DNA of 64,000 nucleotides from Asparagopsis taxiformis (GCA_030407315.1 JALQPE010000069.1:62001-126000); one strand, 5' to 3'; counted from the first letter of the stretch, positions 9,446-19,536 are shown. A program made the numbers and translations. The notes: generated by a model not told the origin, from the letters alone.

Positions 9446-11514
9446 CTAGCCGTCGGAATATTGTTCTTCCTCTTCGTCCCCACTATAATCAGGATCTCCC
9501 GGCAGAATAACCATCAACGGGACATCACTAATTGTGTAGGCTATAGGCTTGCGTTCTGGCTTGCGTTCTGTCGTCTTCATCCGCATCATTCCGAGCTGCC
9601 CTGTCTTCGGCCTACGATCTTTCTTGACCGGGATGGGAACAACTGTCTTGTGGCGAACATTGACAGGTGCCGGTTGACTTTGCCTGGCAGACCGGCGCGG
9701 AGCATTGGGGATTACTTCTTCTTCGAATCCCAACCGCCTGATGAAACCAAACGAAACATTGTCGGGAATCGGATACGACGCATTCCTGAAATACGTGTGA
9801 TACCTCGTTGTCGTGTGTGACACAACTCTGTCGACATGACCTGCCCCGGCGTGTTGTACATGGCCGTGACCGATGAAGACTGAACATGGTGGAACGATTA
9901 CCTTCTTCAGCTTCATCGTCTTGGCGTACATATCTAATTCTAGCGCTTTGGAAAAGACGTACTTGTGGGACCCTGGACACACCTAGATAGGGAATGGGTC
10001 ATCTCCGTTGGCAATAACAAAGTAACCCGGAAGTTGATCTTTGCGGTCGCGAGGAGGAACAGGGAAATCATTGTGTGGGACCTGCCGAGGACACCCCTTT
10101 CCCGTTATCAAAAACCGTCCCCCAGATGCCGGCATGACAAGTTTTTCTCCCGGTAAACCGCACTCCTCCAGCCCTATCAGCCGGACAAGGATTCCCAACC
10201 ACACATCCAGCAGGGCTCGTCGCGTCACAAACTTGAACCGGTCGGTACGCGACTCGTCGTTCTCGGCATAGTCAACCAGGCAGTGGCGCGTAGACGTGAA
10301 GCGAGCCCTCCCCTCATTCCGGTTCTTCTCATCTGTTTCATCGTCCCCTGTATTGACAATGGGACTCCACAGCTGCCGGTTCCCAGGGTCCTTGTGCACC
10401 TGCTCCCCCTCCCATGTTCCCAAGAAGTACCGAAACAATTCCTGGTTAGGAATTTCTTCCATGAGACCCAAGTCAAATGGGAACTTGTCCGACGCATCGA
10501 GGTAGCTTACATCCGCGAAATTGTGCATCACCGTATACCCTCGCTCGTTGATTTCCGTTCGGCAATTGTGGAAGTACGCCATACCAGTGCCGGCCTCATA
10601 CGAATCCTTCCAGCTTGTAGACATTCGCGCAACCTGGGCGAAGTCCAGCCTCAAGGGTAGAAACGTCGATGTAGGCTCACACATCGCCTTGGCAGCCATC
10701 TTCCACGCTTCGAAAAACATCGGATAGATGGTGTCGATCTCCAAAACAAGATGACGAGCCCGATGTTGTTCCGGAATATGCAGCCCCTCAAACACAGGGT
10801 CCATCGCCACTTGCTTCAAATACCTCACCTCTCTGCCCTCCTCATCGATTTCCACACTCTCCAATAACAACCTGAGCTCAATCGGGGGCAGACAGCCAAC
10901 CCTCACCGATGCGATGACGTCCGCGGGACGCTGCGCCAGATGATGCCCTTCGGCTCGGTCTTTGACTTGGAAATCTTCAGGAAGAGATGGCATACGGTCG
11001 TCGAACAGGAGGTCGTGTTCAGAAGGAGAGTCACGAACGATGTAACCGTCTTCATCGACTTCCACTCCTTCCGGAACAGTGAATGTAATTGTCACTTCGC
11101 GGACCCCCTTGCTTTCGACTTGGCCCTCGTCTGCACCCTGTTTGTCTTCCTCGTCCGAAGCGGTATGGACAGATTCTTGGTTGGAGGGAGTCGCACCAGC
11201 ACGTTGGTTATCTTGGGGGACAATCTCAACGGCAGAATCGGGGGAACGGGCGGAGTCTTCGTCACCCTCATCACCGGAAGCAGTGGCTTGTTGTTGATCG
11301 GTGGGTTTATCAACAACGGCCTGCTCTTCTTCCCCGGCGGATTGTTGTACCACAACCGGCTCTTCTTCCTCGAGGCGTGTGCTCCCCGTCGAGCGAAGTC
11401 GCTGTGAACGGCGGCGGATGCCATGCGAAGCAGGCTCATGTTCGACATTTCGCTGCTTCTTGTGAGTGAGTCTCACATTGGCAGCAGAAGGGCGGCGTTT
11501 GCGTCGAGCCTTAT
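9446..11514 (-). pseudogene. 2-oxoglutarate/Fe(II) dioxygenase-like protein, one stop, start lost
   Basis: Two consecutive minus-strand frames in one register are split by a single TAG (9985-9983). Together they give about 690 residues: an acidic disordered N-terminus (to ~170), a middle helical domain, then a double-stranded beta-helix core. The core shows an H-x-D metal pair in VPHNDFP (His codon 10076-10074), a GSHKYV segment just after the stop, a distal His in VQHAGAG (codon 9853-9851) and an Arg in RYHTYF for the 2OG carboxylate. The stop falls where such cores usually have Trp, so TGG to TAG is likely. No in-frame ATG exists at the 5' end: the frame runs into the repeat starting at 11515, so the start was cut off. 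Substrate unknown; DNA or chromatin is a guess from context. Confidence 0.55.
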
Positions 11515-12206
11515 GTAGGACCAGCCGGGGTGGCGATCGCTAAGGGAGTTCTAGAATTGCAACCGTGTCAGGGCGAGATGAACCGTAACGCGCTGGTTGA
11601 ACTTGCGTTTCGCGCGTCGCTCGGTCGCGCTGGCGAACGGGTGGTACAACGGCGGAACGCGTAGGGAACGATCGCAACACGGGATTCGCGGGCCGGCGCA
11701 AGCCGTGATCTCAGGGTGAGATCACCGAGTAAACTCGAGCACAACGCGATCCACACAGGGGTCGTAAATCCCTGGCCTAGTGGCGTGCGACGCAACGCGC
11801 GCTATCGCGGTGCGACGCGGTTCGACGATCGGTTTATGCGCAGCGCGCACGCGAACGTCGGCGATCGTGAGCAACCCGCACGCAACGTTGTAACGCAATC
11901 GGTCCTCGCGATTCGCTAAACGCCTAGCTCGTAGCTGCGAAGGTGTTGGCTGTTTATTGGTAAGGTGCGAAGCAGAACAACCATTAGTAGCTAACTACCT
12001 AGGACAGGTTGTCCTTGCGCGGCCGGCCGGCGGCCGCTCGCTCGCACGCAAAAAAAGGAAATATTTGGGAAAAAGACTTTCGTCATAAAAACCCAAAAAA
12101 GGGAAAATAAAGGGAAATTCGCAAAAGGCGCTACACGTGGCGCCAAGCTCGCTGGTTCGCACGCGTTCGCGCAGGCGCGCCGTGACACGTAATGGAATCG
12201 CTACGC
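11515..12206 (+). repeat. R1 repeat, copy a
   Basis: About 690 bases match, inverted, the block at 29332-30003. It begins TGTAGGACCAGCC and ends near GAATCGC. It contains no open frame shared by both copies. It separates the truncated dioxygenase from the ParB gene and seems to have removed the dioxygenase start. It could be a solo LTR or another short element. Confidence 0.75.
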
Positions 12207-12223
12207 GTACGCTCGCTTACTAA

Positions 12224-14164
12224 CTAATTCGCGGAAGCATGCGGACTCAGCCAGACGCAGTCGTTACGAGCGCGCGCGCGTCGACCGAATAAATTGTACC
12301 ACACCTTCGTCTTCTTCTTCAATGTCGGATTGAAAAACTCTTTCAAGTTCGTTTCCAAATCCTGTAAACGCGTGGTTCTCCGTCGCATTCGAACCTCACT
12401 GCTCCGGTCGTCCCCTCTATACATTGCAATGGCATTGGTGAGATGCCATTGCAACTCCTTCGGCTGCTTAACCGACCCAATTGCCATCTCTGTGCTCAGA
12501 AATGACTTGCGCATAATACTCTTTGGGCGCCCATACGCAGCGTACAGAGAATTTGCTATTGCAGTCACGCGACGGACGTATGTATAGAAGTCGTTCACGT
12601 CAAAGCGTCCATCCGGACGTCCACCATGAGCAGGGTTCAAGTACTCCAAAAGACCACGCAAGACGAAGACAAAGTTTTCTTCCAGCAACTCGCGCACTAT
12701 CTTGTCGTCCAGGTGCTTTATCCCAATCTCGTTGCGGCGCTCGGAATTGTTCAGCTCACGCAACACTTCGTCGAGAACAGGATGCTTCAGCGTTGCTATA
12801 GCCAAACGCGTCCACCGCCGGGCCGTGTTCGTTGAATTCATCATCCCCATGAACTGCGCCTCGAACAATGTTCGGATGACATCAGACTCACGCAAGTCGC
12901 CAGCGTTTTCCACGTTATTTGCAACAGCAATCGTACGGATGAACTGCTGGATGGACGACAAGATTCGAACCAGGGAGCGCTCCGTCAGTTGCGTCCCAGT
13001 CGTATGGTTCGACGCTGCACTCTTGTGGATGATCCCATGAGGCTGAAGATCACTGTCGTCCTTGCGGCGAAGGCAGTACACATCCAGAGGCTGAGTAACC
13101 CAGCGCAAGCGGTTTGCGTCCTGTGGCAGCTTGGTTCTGTGCATACGGGTGAGGCGCGTGAAGTCATCCGCAATGCTATGCATAGCATTGAGACGATGCA
13201 GTCCGTCGATCACGGTCACGTTTGCATTGGCATGGAATTGGCCATTCTGGAACAGACGCGTGTCGGGGGACAGATGCGTGTTCTGCGACCTCAGCACCGT
13301 CACAGTGATACGCGAAGAGCTCACATACCCCACCGCCAACATATTGTTGCGCAGGTCCTCCACGTGGTCTTCTTTCACATCCCGAAGGGTCACGACCGGT
13401 TCCACTAGCTGACTCACCAACACAGTCGCTCCTTCTCCGACGTAATCCGACGTCACAAACTTGGGCACCGTAATTTGCGTCCCCTGCTGCTCACGAATGC
13501 TTTCCGCCACCTCCGGTTCGTCGTCCACCTCGGTTACGTCCTGCGTAGTAGCTTCGGTGACGTTGGAGCGAGCAGGGTGCTTCGTGCCTCCACTGGAGGC
13601 TCTAGCAGAGCGAGCAGGGCGCTTCGTGCCTCCCGAAACCGGGACGGAGCGTGCTGGATGCTTCGTACCCCCCGAACCAGTGATTTCGCCTGCTGGACCG
13701 GTACTGGGCATCCGTCCCGAGCTGGCCTGGTTCGTCGCTGCGTTGAAGTTTGACGCTGCAGCAGGGGTACGAATGTCGCTAGGGCTATTCTCCGCCATCC
13801 GAGTATCCCAAGGGGAAAACGCCGCAGCGTATGCTCCACCCATCGTCTCCGGCGGTCCCTCGGCGCCATCAAACATGTACGGGAACGCGAGGTCCTTGAA
13901 CTTGTCCTTAGTCGCAATGTTGCGCACGACGATATAGTCCGCCTCGTCGGTTTCCGGCAGCTTGTGGTTGTGCAGCGTGCGCGGAAGGCCAACATCGCCA
14001 CCAGCAGTGCTCACCGAAGCCGTCCCAATATGCACAGCCGCACCGTCCACGTCCGCGAACAAATTGACATCGAAGCCGCGCTTGAGTCCGCGCGACTCCG
14101 CTGACGCGCTCACTTGATCGCCGCAAACCGTTGAAAACAAACTGCTGAAATGCGTATCCGCCAT
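12224..14164 (-). CDS. ParB/sulfiredoxin-fold domain protein
   Basis: ATG at 14164 chosen because it starts the likely native sequence MADTHFSSLFS; the frame is open further upstream. 646 residues. Residues ~1-250 are disordered and include three near-repeats of SGGTKxPARS. Residues ~265-350 resemble a ParB N-terminal domain: a VTLRDVKEDHVEDLRNNM helix, then a beta strand into VTVIDGLHRLNAM, the D-G-x-H-R signature of ParB/sulfiredoxin folds. A helical C-terminal domain follows (to 646), ending in a basic tail. In bacteria such domains bind or hydrolyse CTP or occur next to DNA methyltransferases. A nuclear copy inside a transposon is unusual. Orientation matches the dioxygenase. Function unknown; nucleotide or DNA binding is inferred. 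Confidence 0.65.
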   Translation of the reverse strand: MADTHFSSLFSTVCGDQVSASAESRGLKRGFDVNLFADVDGAAVHIGTASVSTAGGDVGLPRTLHNHKLPETDEADYIVVRNIATKDKFKDLAFPYMFDGAEGPPETMGGAYAAAFSPWDTRMAENSPSDIRTPAAASNFNAATNQASSGRMPSTGPAGEITGSGGTKHPARSVPVSGGTKRPARSARASSGGTKHPARSNVTEATTQDVTEVDDEPEVAESIREQQGTQITVPKFVTSDYVGEGATVLVSQLVEPVVTLRDVKEDHVEDLRNNMLAVGYVSSSRITVTVLRSQNTHLSPDTRLFQNGQFHANANVTVIDGLHRLNAMHSIADDFTRLTRMHRTKLPQDANRLRWVTQPLDVYCLRRKDDSDLQPHGIIHKSAASNHTTGTQLTERSLVRILSSIQQFIRTIAVANNVENAGDLRESDVIRTLFEAQFMGMMNSTNTARRWTRLAIATLKHPVLDEVLRELNNSERRNEIGIKHLDDKIVRELLEENFVFVLRGLLEYLNPAHGGRPDGRFDVNDFYTYVRRVTAIANSLYAAYGRPKSIMRKSFLSTEMAIGSVKQPKELQWHLTNAIAMYRGDDRSSEVRMRRRTTRLQDLETNLKEFFNPTLKKKTKVWYNLFGRRARARNDCVWLSPHASAN

Positions 14165-14510
14165 GGTTGTTGAGTTGGAAAGGAAAAGAGATGGTTGACG
14201 TTGACGTATTGGAGTGATGTGGATGGTAGGTTTCACGTTGCGTTGAAGAATGGTCGTGAACGCCAATCGCTGGAAATAATAACACAATAGAAACGAAATT
14301 TTGTTAGGTACAGACCTATCGTGACCGCTGGAATGCAAGAGAGGCAATCGAGATGTGAGTGTCCGTTCGGAACGGGCCCGAGTCGGGCTCTCCAAACCTG
14401 ACGAGGTGGCGTGAAGCAGGCAGTGTCCTTGATGTGTAATGTGTTAAAATTACAGTTATCAAGCTAGGCGGCTTTTGGGGCGGCTACGAGCACCCCTTTA
14501 TCCGGGGGAC

Positions 14511-14690
14511 ACCCTGATTTGAGTTAAAATTTGGGCTATTCTCAAAAACATGCACATGTGAACATGTTTTTGAGATGGGGGTGTGCCGTACGGCACAATC
14601 GACCCGCTGAAATCAAGGTTTTTTACAATATTTTTGCTGCCCGAAATTCTACAATTTCTGGGCTGGCCAGCAATGCAATAGCTATCTGCT
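14511..14690 (+). repeat. E2 terminal repeat, left copy
   Basis: Contains CCTGATTTGAGTTAAAATTT, then a hairpin (CAAAAACATG ... CATGTTTTTG), a perfect 14-bp palindrome GTGCCGTACGGCAC, and the GAATTTCTGGGCTGGCCAGC-like block. Matches 15798-15985 directly and 19779-19970 inverted. Confidence 0.85.
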
Positions 14691-15193
14691 CTAAACCGAT
14701 TCTAACAAGCAGAAAGAATCCTCTCCTTCATGACGATGCTCTCGAATTGAGTGCAATGCAACGGACTCCCTCCAAGAGAACGACAAAGCATCGTCTTTTC
14801 CAAGGCATTTCCGTACGAAAAATAGTCGAAACACATATTTGACTTTTAACCTAACAGCTATCGCGAGCACCGTACTCAGCTATATTTCCTCTGTAATTTC
14901 CTTCCTCCAACCAATCAATAGCCGCTTGGTCACAGGCTTAAAAGCGTTCCACTATCTGTCCTATCCATCGAAGAGGGTTCGATCCAGGCCTTGATGGTTG
15001 TGCAACCCGAGAAATTGAAAATGGAACATATTGCGACAGAGACGAGATGTCATTCTCTTTCGTTTAATTTTTTCTAACAAGATTCTAAACGTCTACGGAG
15101 CGGAACAAACCCTATGTCGTCCGTCCGTTTTCATCCCGGAGAGATGTGGATGTAAGGTAAGACGCAGTGGTGATGTCTTGTTGATTCCCACAG
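14691..15193. other. No gene recognised
   Basis: About 500 bases inside E2 between its left repeat and the Gly-codon repeats. No clear frame or motif. Confidence 0.45.
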
Positions 15194-15510
15194 ACGGATG
15201 TGGAGGAGGTGGCTACGGAGGAAGCCTGGAGAACTTCTCCGGTACTGACATCTCACATGTTGAACATGTGAGATGTCAGTACCCATGGATGAGAAGAAAA
15301 ACATGTTGAGGTCCGGTTCGGATATTGTTGCCATTAACGGAGGCGGAGGAGGCGGCTACGGTGGAAGCCTGCAGAACATGTGACTCACATCTCGGAGATG
15401 TCAGTACCCATGGATGAGAAGAAAAACATGTTGAGGTGCGGTTCGGATATTCGATCCATTAACGGAGGTGGTGGAGGAGGCTATGGTGGAAGCCTGGAGA
15501 AGAATAGAGT
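15194..15510 (+). repeat. Three tandem units with glycine-codon blocks
   Basis: Each unit has a GGAGGxGGxGGAGGxGGCTA block reading GGGGGYGGSLE, then an ACATCTC/GAGATGT segment and a CCCATGGATGAGAAGAAAAA block. Units start near 15194, 15338 and 15460. Frames across them are short (92 and 65 codons), so coding is uncertain. The gly-rich reading resembles disordered RNA-binding tails. Confidence 0.6.
15241..15283. repeat. Perfect 43-nt palindrome
   Basis: The 21-base arm beginning GGTACTGACATCTCACATGT and its exact reverse complement surround a single G. It lies in the first of the tandem Gly-codon units; the second unit keeps only half of it. Confidence 0.85.
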
Positions 15511-15797
15511 AGTCCTATACCCATGGATCACAAGAAGACGTTGTTGGGCTCCTTTTCGAAGCCCATTCGTCTCTTGAATAAATTTAGCACCCGAATCATA
15601 TACGATTGCCGAGTTGACACCCCGTATGTCTCGTTGGTAGAAATAGCAGGGGTTCCACCACTCAGCTGGCGGGAAGTAGTTACTGATTATATGAGATATG
15701 GCTTAGCTCCCGCCAAAACCGATAGCTCTGGGCTCAGGTTCTCCAAATGTGGTTATACGAATGTGTTCTGACAATGCTAGAAGACGAATATCTGCAT

Positions 15798-15985
15798 CCT
15801 GATTTGAATTAAAATTTGGGCTATTCTCAAAAACATGCACATGTGAACATGTTTTTGAGATGGGGATGTGCCGTACGGCACAATCGACCGCCCAAATCGA
15901 TGTTTTTTGCAATATTTTTTCTGCCCGAAATTGTAGAATTTCTGGTCTGGCCAGCAATGCATCTGAGCTGGACATCCCCATGTCC
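15798..15985 (+). repeat. E2 terminal repeat, internal direct copy
   Basis: Closest match to the inverted right copy, with the same palindromes. It lies about 340 bases before the ATG of the first E2 frame, so either E2 carries a duplicated left end or a smaller element (15798-19970) was extended. Confidence 0.85.
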
Positions 15986-16327
15986 AGTGGCCGTCCGGAT
16001 GTCGCTCACCTGGTAAGCGTGATGCACCTGTGACAACCTATGTGACTGCAGTCACAGCCGCCATGGCGGCCGTGCAGTACAACACTCAAAGACAGGGAAT
16101 CACAATCTTTTTAATATTTTTCTCTACCACGTATCCGTCACAACTTATTACCTACACCGGTTACGGGTTTCAAGACCTTTCCAGTGCTGTGTACCCGTAT
16201 ACTCTGTTCCGTTCGATATCAACCAGTGTTCCTCACGAAAGAGTGCAAACGTCACGAGATACGTCGTCAAATTTGACTGTCTCGCCGAGCGGTCGCCATC
16301 CTGTACCGAATTTCCACTCATTCCATT
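15986..16327 (+). promoter_or_regulatory. Upstream region of the E2 genes
   Basis: Between the internal repeat copy and ATG 16328. It contains paired GGACATCC/GGATGTC blocks near the repeat. No clear TATA box was seen. Presumed promoter by position only. Confidence 0.3.
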
Positions 16328-16945
16328 ATGACGAATAAGCGCAGGCGCAACAGCAATCCGATCGTTGACGACGCAACCGTGCCAATTCTGCGCGAACCCG
16401 CTAGCCCTTGGGAGGATTCTAGTGACATGGGTACACGTCGAAACGTAGGTCGCGCCGCCCGCGAAACTACTCTCGCTGGCAAAGACTTCCTCCGCCTCTT
16501 GCTGGATTTATTCGCCCACTCAAGTTTCGCAGACTTGACGGACAAGCCGGGAGGTTTCACATACGCGGACCTTGGCGCTTGGGTTGCGCAGGGCACGGAA
16601 GAACAATTTGCGGCGCTGCAAGGTCGACTCAGCATGGCCTTCAGCGGTCGTTCGAAGAATGCTGGAGTCGAGGCGGATGTTGCCGAAATCGTCATGGCAG
16701 AGATGAACGTTGAGCGAGCCAAGCAGATTGTTCGTCTGGCATTACCGATTGCCGAGTTTTCAAGACAGGATGAGCGTATCGGGCAATGGGTTGAGCACTG
16801 CATCCTTTCTGGGATCGTGCCGCAGACCTTCCTTATTGGATGTAACATGCTTCCTTCGCCACTACAGGCGCCGCCACTACAGGCGCCGCAGCGCGGGAAC
16901 CAAGCGCCTTCGTTCTTGCTCCACCGGAAACGTTCGAGGTATTGA
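16328..16945 (+). CDS. N-terminal part of the E2 methyltransferase protein
   Basis: ATG at 16328, 205 codons, stop TGA 16943-16945. It has a nuclear-signal-like start (MTNKRRRNS) and a helical domain (residues ~45-170) with no recognised family. After about 16850 the natural-looking sequence continues in another frame (EPSAFVLAPPETFEVLM leading into the next gene), while this frame turns into repeats of PLQAP encoded by a 15-bp tandem repeat (16857-16886). I infer that this is the N-terminus of one larger gene, joined by a frame change or tiny intron between about 16842 and 16870. If so the full protein is about 1,060 residues. Confidence 0.55.
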   Translation: MTNKRRRNSNPIVDDATVPILREPASPWEDSSDMGTRRNVGRAARETTLAGKDFLRLLLDLFAHSSFADLTDKPGGFTYADLGAWVAQGTEEQFAALQGRLSMAFSGRSKNAGVEADVAEIVMAEMNVERAKQIVRLALPIAEFSRQDERIGQWVEHCILSGIVPQTFLIGCNMLPSPLQAPPLQAPQRGNQAPSFLLHRKRSRY

Positions 16946-19536
16946 TGTATTTCCAAGCGTTGTCTATCATCCGAAATCACAACAAGAACCTGCCGCGTCG
17001 CCGAATAGGCGACGCGGCCGAAGAGGGGAACGAAGCCGCACGCGTCCCAGCCCATCGGAAAAGCACTAATCGAGCTTGTTACGTGGTTCAAGTTTTATAC
17101 CATGCTTGGACCGATGTGGCCTTCGCCGCAAAGTTTTCCAGCTTCGAAGAGTTGATGGCGCCGTACATCATTTTCGACAGCAGTGAGCATTGGTTTGACG
17201 TGCTCGATGAAGGTCTATTCGCACCGATGGAGCAGAAGCTAGATCTCTACCACGACAAAGCTCCCCTATCTCATCCTGATGGATATGGTGGAAAAGTAGA
17301 GACAAGAACCAGTGCGCAGCACAGTGCATTTAGGGACCTTGTGAGGAAGTTCTTCGACCGGTTGCAGTTTCTTATCGTCAACCCGGACCTGTACACCTGG
17401 CCGGAGTCCGACCGCTGGGGGGCGCTGGAAATATACTTGTCAAGCGGAAATCCGGACAAGCTGCCAGCGTACTTTGACACCCTCGACGAAGACGTTATGG
17501 CTGTCCTCCGCCCGGCACCACAAGCCGCGGACGCAGAAAAGGTCCCCAAGCCGGTTGATGACACTCCCACTCGTCGCAACACAGGAGGGAGAGGTTTGGT
17601 TCCGTCGACAAGACACACAACCAGGCTTCAACTTGGACCTGGGAGGACCAGTCTTACTGCCCAAGGGCCGTCTCCCCCGTCACCGTCACCCCATGCGACA
17701 GAAGAGCAGGAAAGTGAAGGGCAGGCTCTCGCAAAGGACTTTCTTTCGAAAATGAGTCAGTATTGCCGGGTGTACGACGTCCCTTTCGAAGATTTGGTCA
17801 GTGCCGACGAGAGCCGAGAACACGTGCCCATCACGGGCAACGTTCAGCTCATTCTGACTGATCCGCCCTACAATGTTCGTCGTAAGAGGAACGATTCCAA
17901 CTCTTCGTACGACAGGCTAACTGCAGAAGATATGCAGGCTAGCATCGAAGTGTTTGACGAGCTGTTGCGCCCCGGTGGCCACGGCATCGTGTTCTGCTCC
18001 GTTTTGCAGTTCTACGAATGGTTCCATTACTTGGAAACGTACAAAGGACCGCAGTCAGAAGGCCCAACCGATGCTGCTGCCAGTGATGACGGGTCGGATG
18101 AAGAAGAGGTTACGTCCATGAATTCGGACTCCGAAGCATCGCAGCACAGTGGCGAAGAAAGTGCGGATGAGGAGGAGGAGGAGGAGGAGGACGTCGTTCG
18201 GAATTCAGTTTTCTTCGTTGACGAGGTACCTCTGTTGTTTGTCCGACTACCTGGGCACCTCTATCAAATGCCGGGGCGGAAGAGGTACCAACGCATGAAC
18301 ATGGCAGAGGTCGCTATCCACTTCTGGAAGCGAGGTGTTCCGTTCAAGACTGGAAGCGAGATGGTGGCCTATAGGAACCACGGATACATGGACGGCACGT
18401 ACCCGGCGTGGTGCAACGTCACCATCAATATGCCCGCCATCGATTCGAATGAGATGGTGTGGCGAACAAGGAGCACAACCGGTGCTACGGTCAGAGTTCG
18501 TGCAGAGCAGAAGAGCGTCGCTCTCATGATGGAGTTGATCAGCCAGCATTCACAGCCTGGTGATATTGTTGTCGATCCATTCTCTGGCACTTTCGCAACG
18601 GGAAAAGCAGCTATGAGCTTGCCTGAGCACCGTGTTTTCGTCGGCAGTGACATGGACAAATTGTGTGTGGCACGATCGCTTCCAAAGCTGTGTGCAGTCA
18701 TGTCACGTGTAATTCTTTCAAACAACACTGACATGAGGGTCACGACAGAAGCGAAACAGAGTGCTGAGAAGTTCTTGGCGTCCCCCTCTGTCACGATGCG
18801 TACGCAGAGGGAACGCAGGATCATCGAACCCCCACCTGGCCTTCCCCTGTACCAGAGGTTCCCGAAATATATTCGGCAGTACCTCTGGCAGCTGTGCCCA
18901 GAGTCGATTGCGTCGCACGAGCACATGGAAAAACCGGTACATTATTGGCCACCTTCCCTGCGCCGCTGGTTGCAAACTGAAAACCCTCGCGTGATGCGGG
19001 CACACGATTGTGTTGCGAAAAAATTGAGCGTTCGACCATCGCTGATTAAGCATCCAAATGCAGGAAGAGGGCTCTTCGCTGAACAGACATTTAATGTTGG
19101 CGACGAAGTATGTGCATACTACGGAACTGTTGTGTACTCTGATATGAGCAAGGAGTCGATGAGGTTCGCGTACGGAGAGGGTCACATGGCGATAACGAAG
19201 GAAACATTCTTGATGTATGCCATCAAGCTGTATGCAACAGCGGAGGACGACGAAAACATCGAGCATCCAATTTGGATTGTTCCGGCTCCGTTCTGTTCGG
19301 CGCAGTTCATCAACGACCCGCGGTATTTGCGAGGTGAGGACACTCCGGCGGAAGACACCAGGCGGATGGCCAACGTCGAGTTTGTCGAGAACTACAGCAG
19401 CGGTTCGACGGGGAAGAAGCTCAAGGCGAAGGACCTAGAAAATCCGAAGATCATTGTAGTACGTGCAATCCGCGATATCCGTCCAGGGCAGGAGCTCTAC
19501 GTTCATTATGGGACAGCGTTTAGAGCATGGAATTAG
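16945..19536 (+). CDS. DNA amino-methyltransferase (beta class) fused to a SET domain
   Basis: 863 residues counted from ATG 16945. Motif IV is LTDPPYNV (Asp at residue 306), then a target-recognition and acidic linker region (a Glu/Asp run ~395-425), a helix with EQKSVALM where HPTQKPxxL is usual, and motif I DPFSGTFATGKAAM (Asp 544). This IV-then-I order marks the beta class of N6-adenine/N4-cytosine methyltransferases, which are bacterial in origin. Residues ~703-860 form a SET domain: HPNAGRGLFA, FINDP in place of the usual NHS motif, ANVEF, and a closing ELYVHYGTAF tyrosine motif. It should methylate DNA amino groups and possibly protein lysines. A comparable fusion of an acquired N4C methyltransferase to a chromodomain is known in bdelloid rotifers. 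Intact catalytic motifs argue for function. Confidence 0.85.
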   Translation: MYFQALSIIRNHNKNLPRRRIGDAAEEGNEAARVPAHRKSTNRACYVVQVLYHAWTDVAFAAKFSSFEELMAPYIIFDSSEHWFDVLDEGLFAPMEQKLDLYHDKAPLSHPDGYGGKVETRTSAQHSAFRDLVRKFFDRLQFLIVNPDLYTWPESDRWGALEIYLSSGNPDKLPAYFDTLDEDVMAVLRPAPQAADAEKVPKPVDDTPTRRNTGGRGLVPSTRHTTRLQLGPGRTSLTAQGPSPPSPSPHATEEQESEGQALAKDFLSKMSQYCRVYDVPFEDLVSADESREHVPITGNVQLILTDPPYNVRRKRNDSNSSYDRLTAEDMQASIEVFDELLRPGGHGIVFCSVLQFYEWFHYLETYKGPQSEGPTDAAASDDGSDEEEVTSMNSDSEASQHSGEESADEEEEEEEDVVRNSVFFVDEVPLLFVRLPGHLYQMPGRKRYQRMNMAEVAIHFWKRGVPFKTGSEMVAYRNHGYMDGTYPAWCNVTINMPAIDSNEMVWRTRSTTGATVRVRAEQKSVALMMELISQHSQPGDIVVDPFSGTFATGKAAMSLPEHRVFVGSDMDKLCVARSLPKLCAVMSRVILSNNTDMRVTTEAKQSAEKFLASPSVTMRTQRERRIIEPPPGLPLYQRFPKYIRQYLWQLCPESIASHEHMEKPVHYWPPSLRRWLQTENPRVMRAHDCVAKKLSVRPSLIKHPNAGRGLFAEQTFNVGDEVCAYYGTVVYSDMSKESMRFAYGEGHMAITKETFLMYAIKLYATAEDDENIEHPIWIVPAPFCSAQFINDPRYLRGEDTPAEDTRRMANVEFVENYSSGSTGKKLKAKDLENPKIIVVRAIRDIRPGQELYVHYGTAFRAWN
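16998..17024. repeat. GC hairpin inside the methyltransferase frame
   Basis: GCCGCGTCGCC, loop GAAT, then GGCGACGCGGC: an 11-bp perfect stem just after the start of the second frame. It may matter for translation or for the frame change, but could be chance. Confidence 0.6.

Noticed and set aside
16318..17091. 257-codon minus-strand frame
   Set aside because: Shadow of the methyltransferase gene; no motif.
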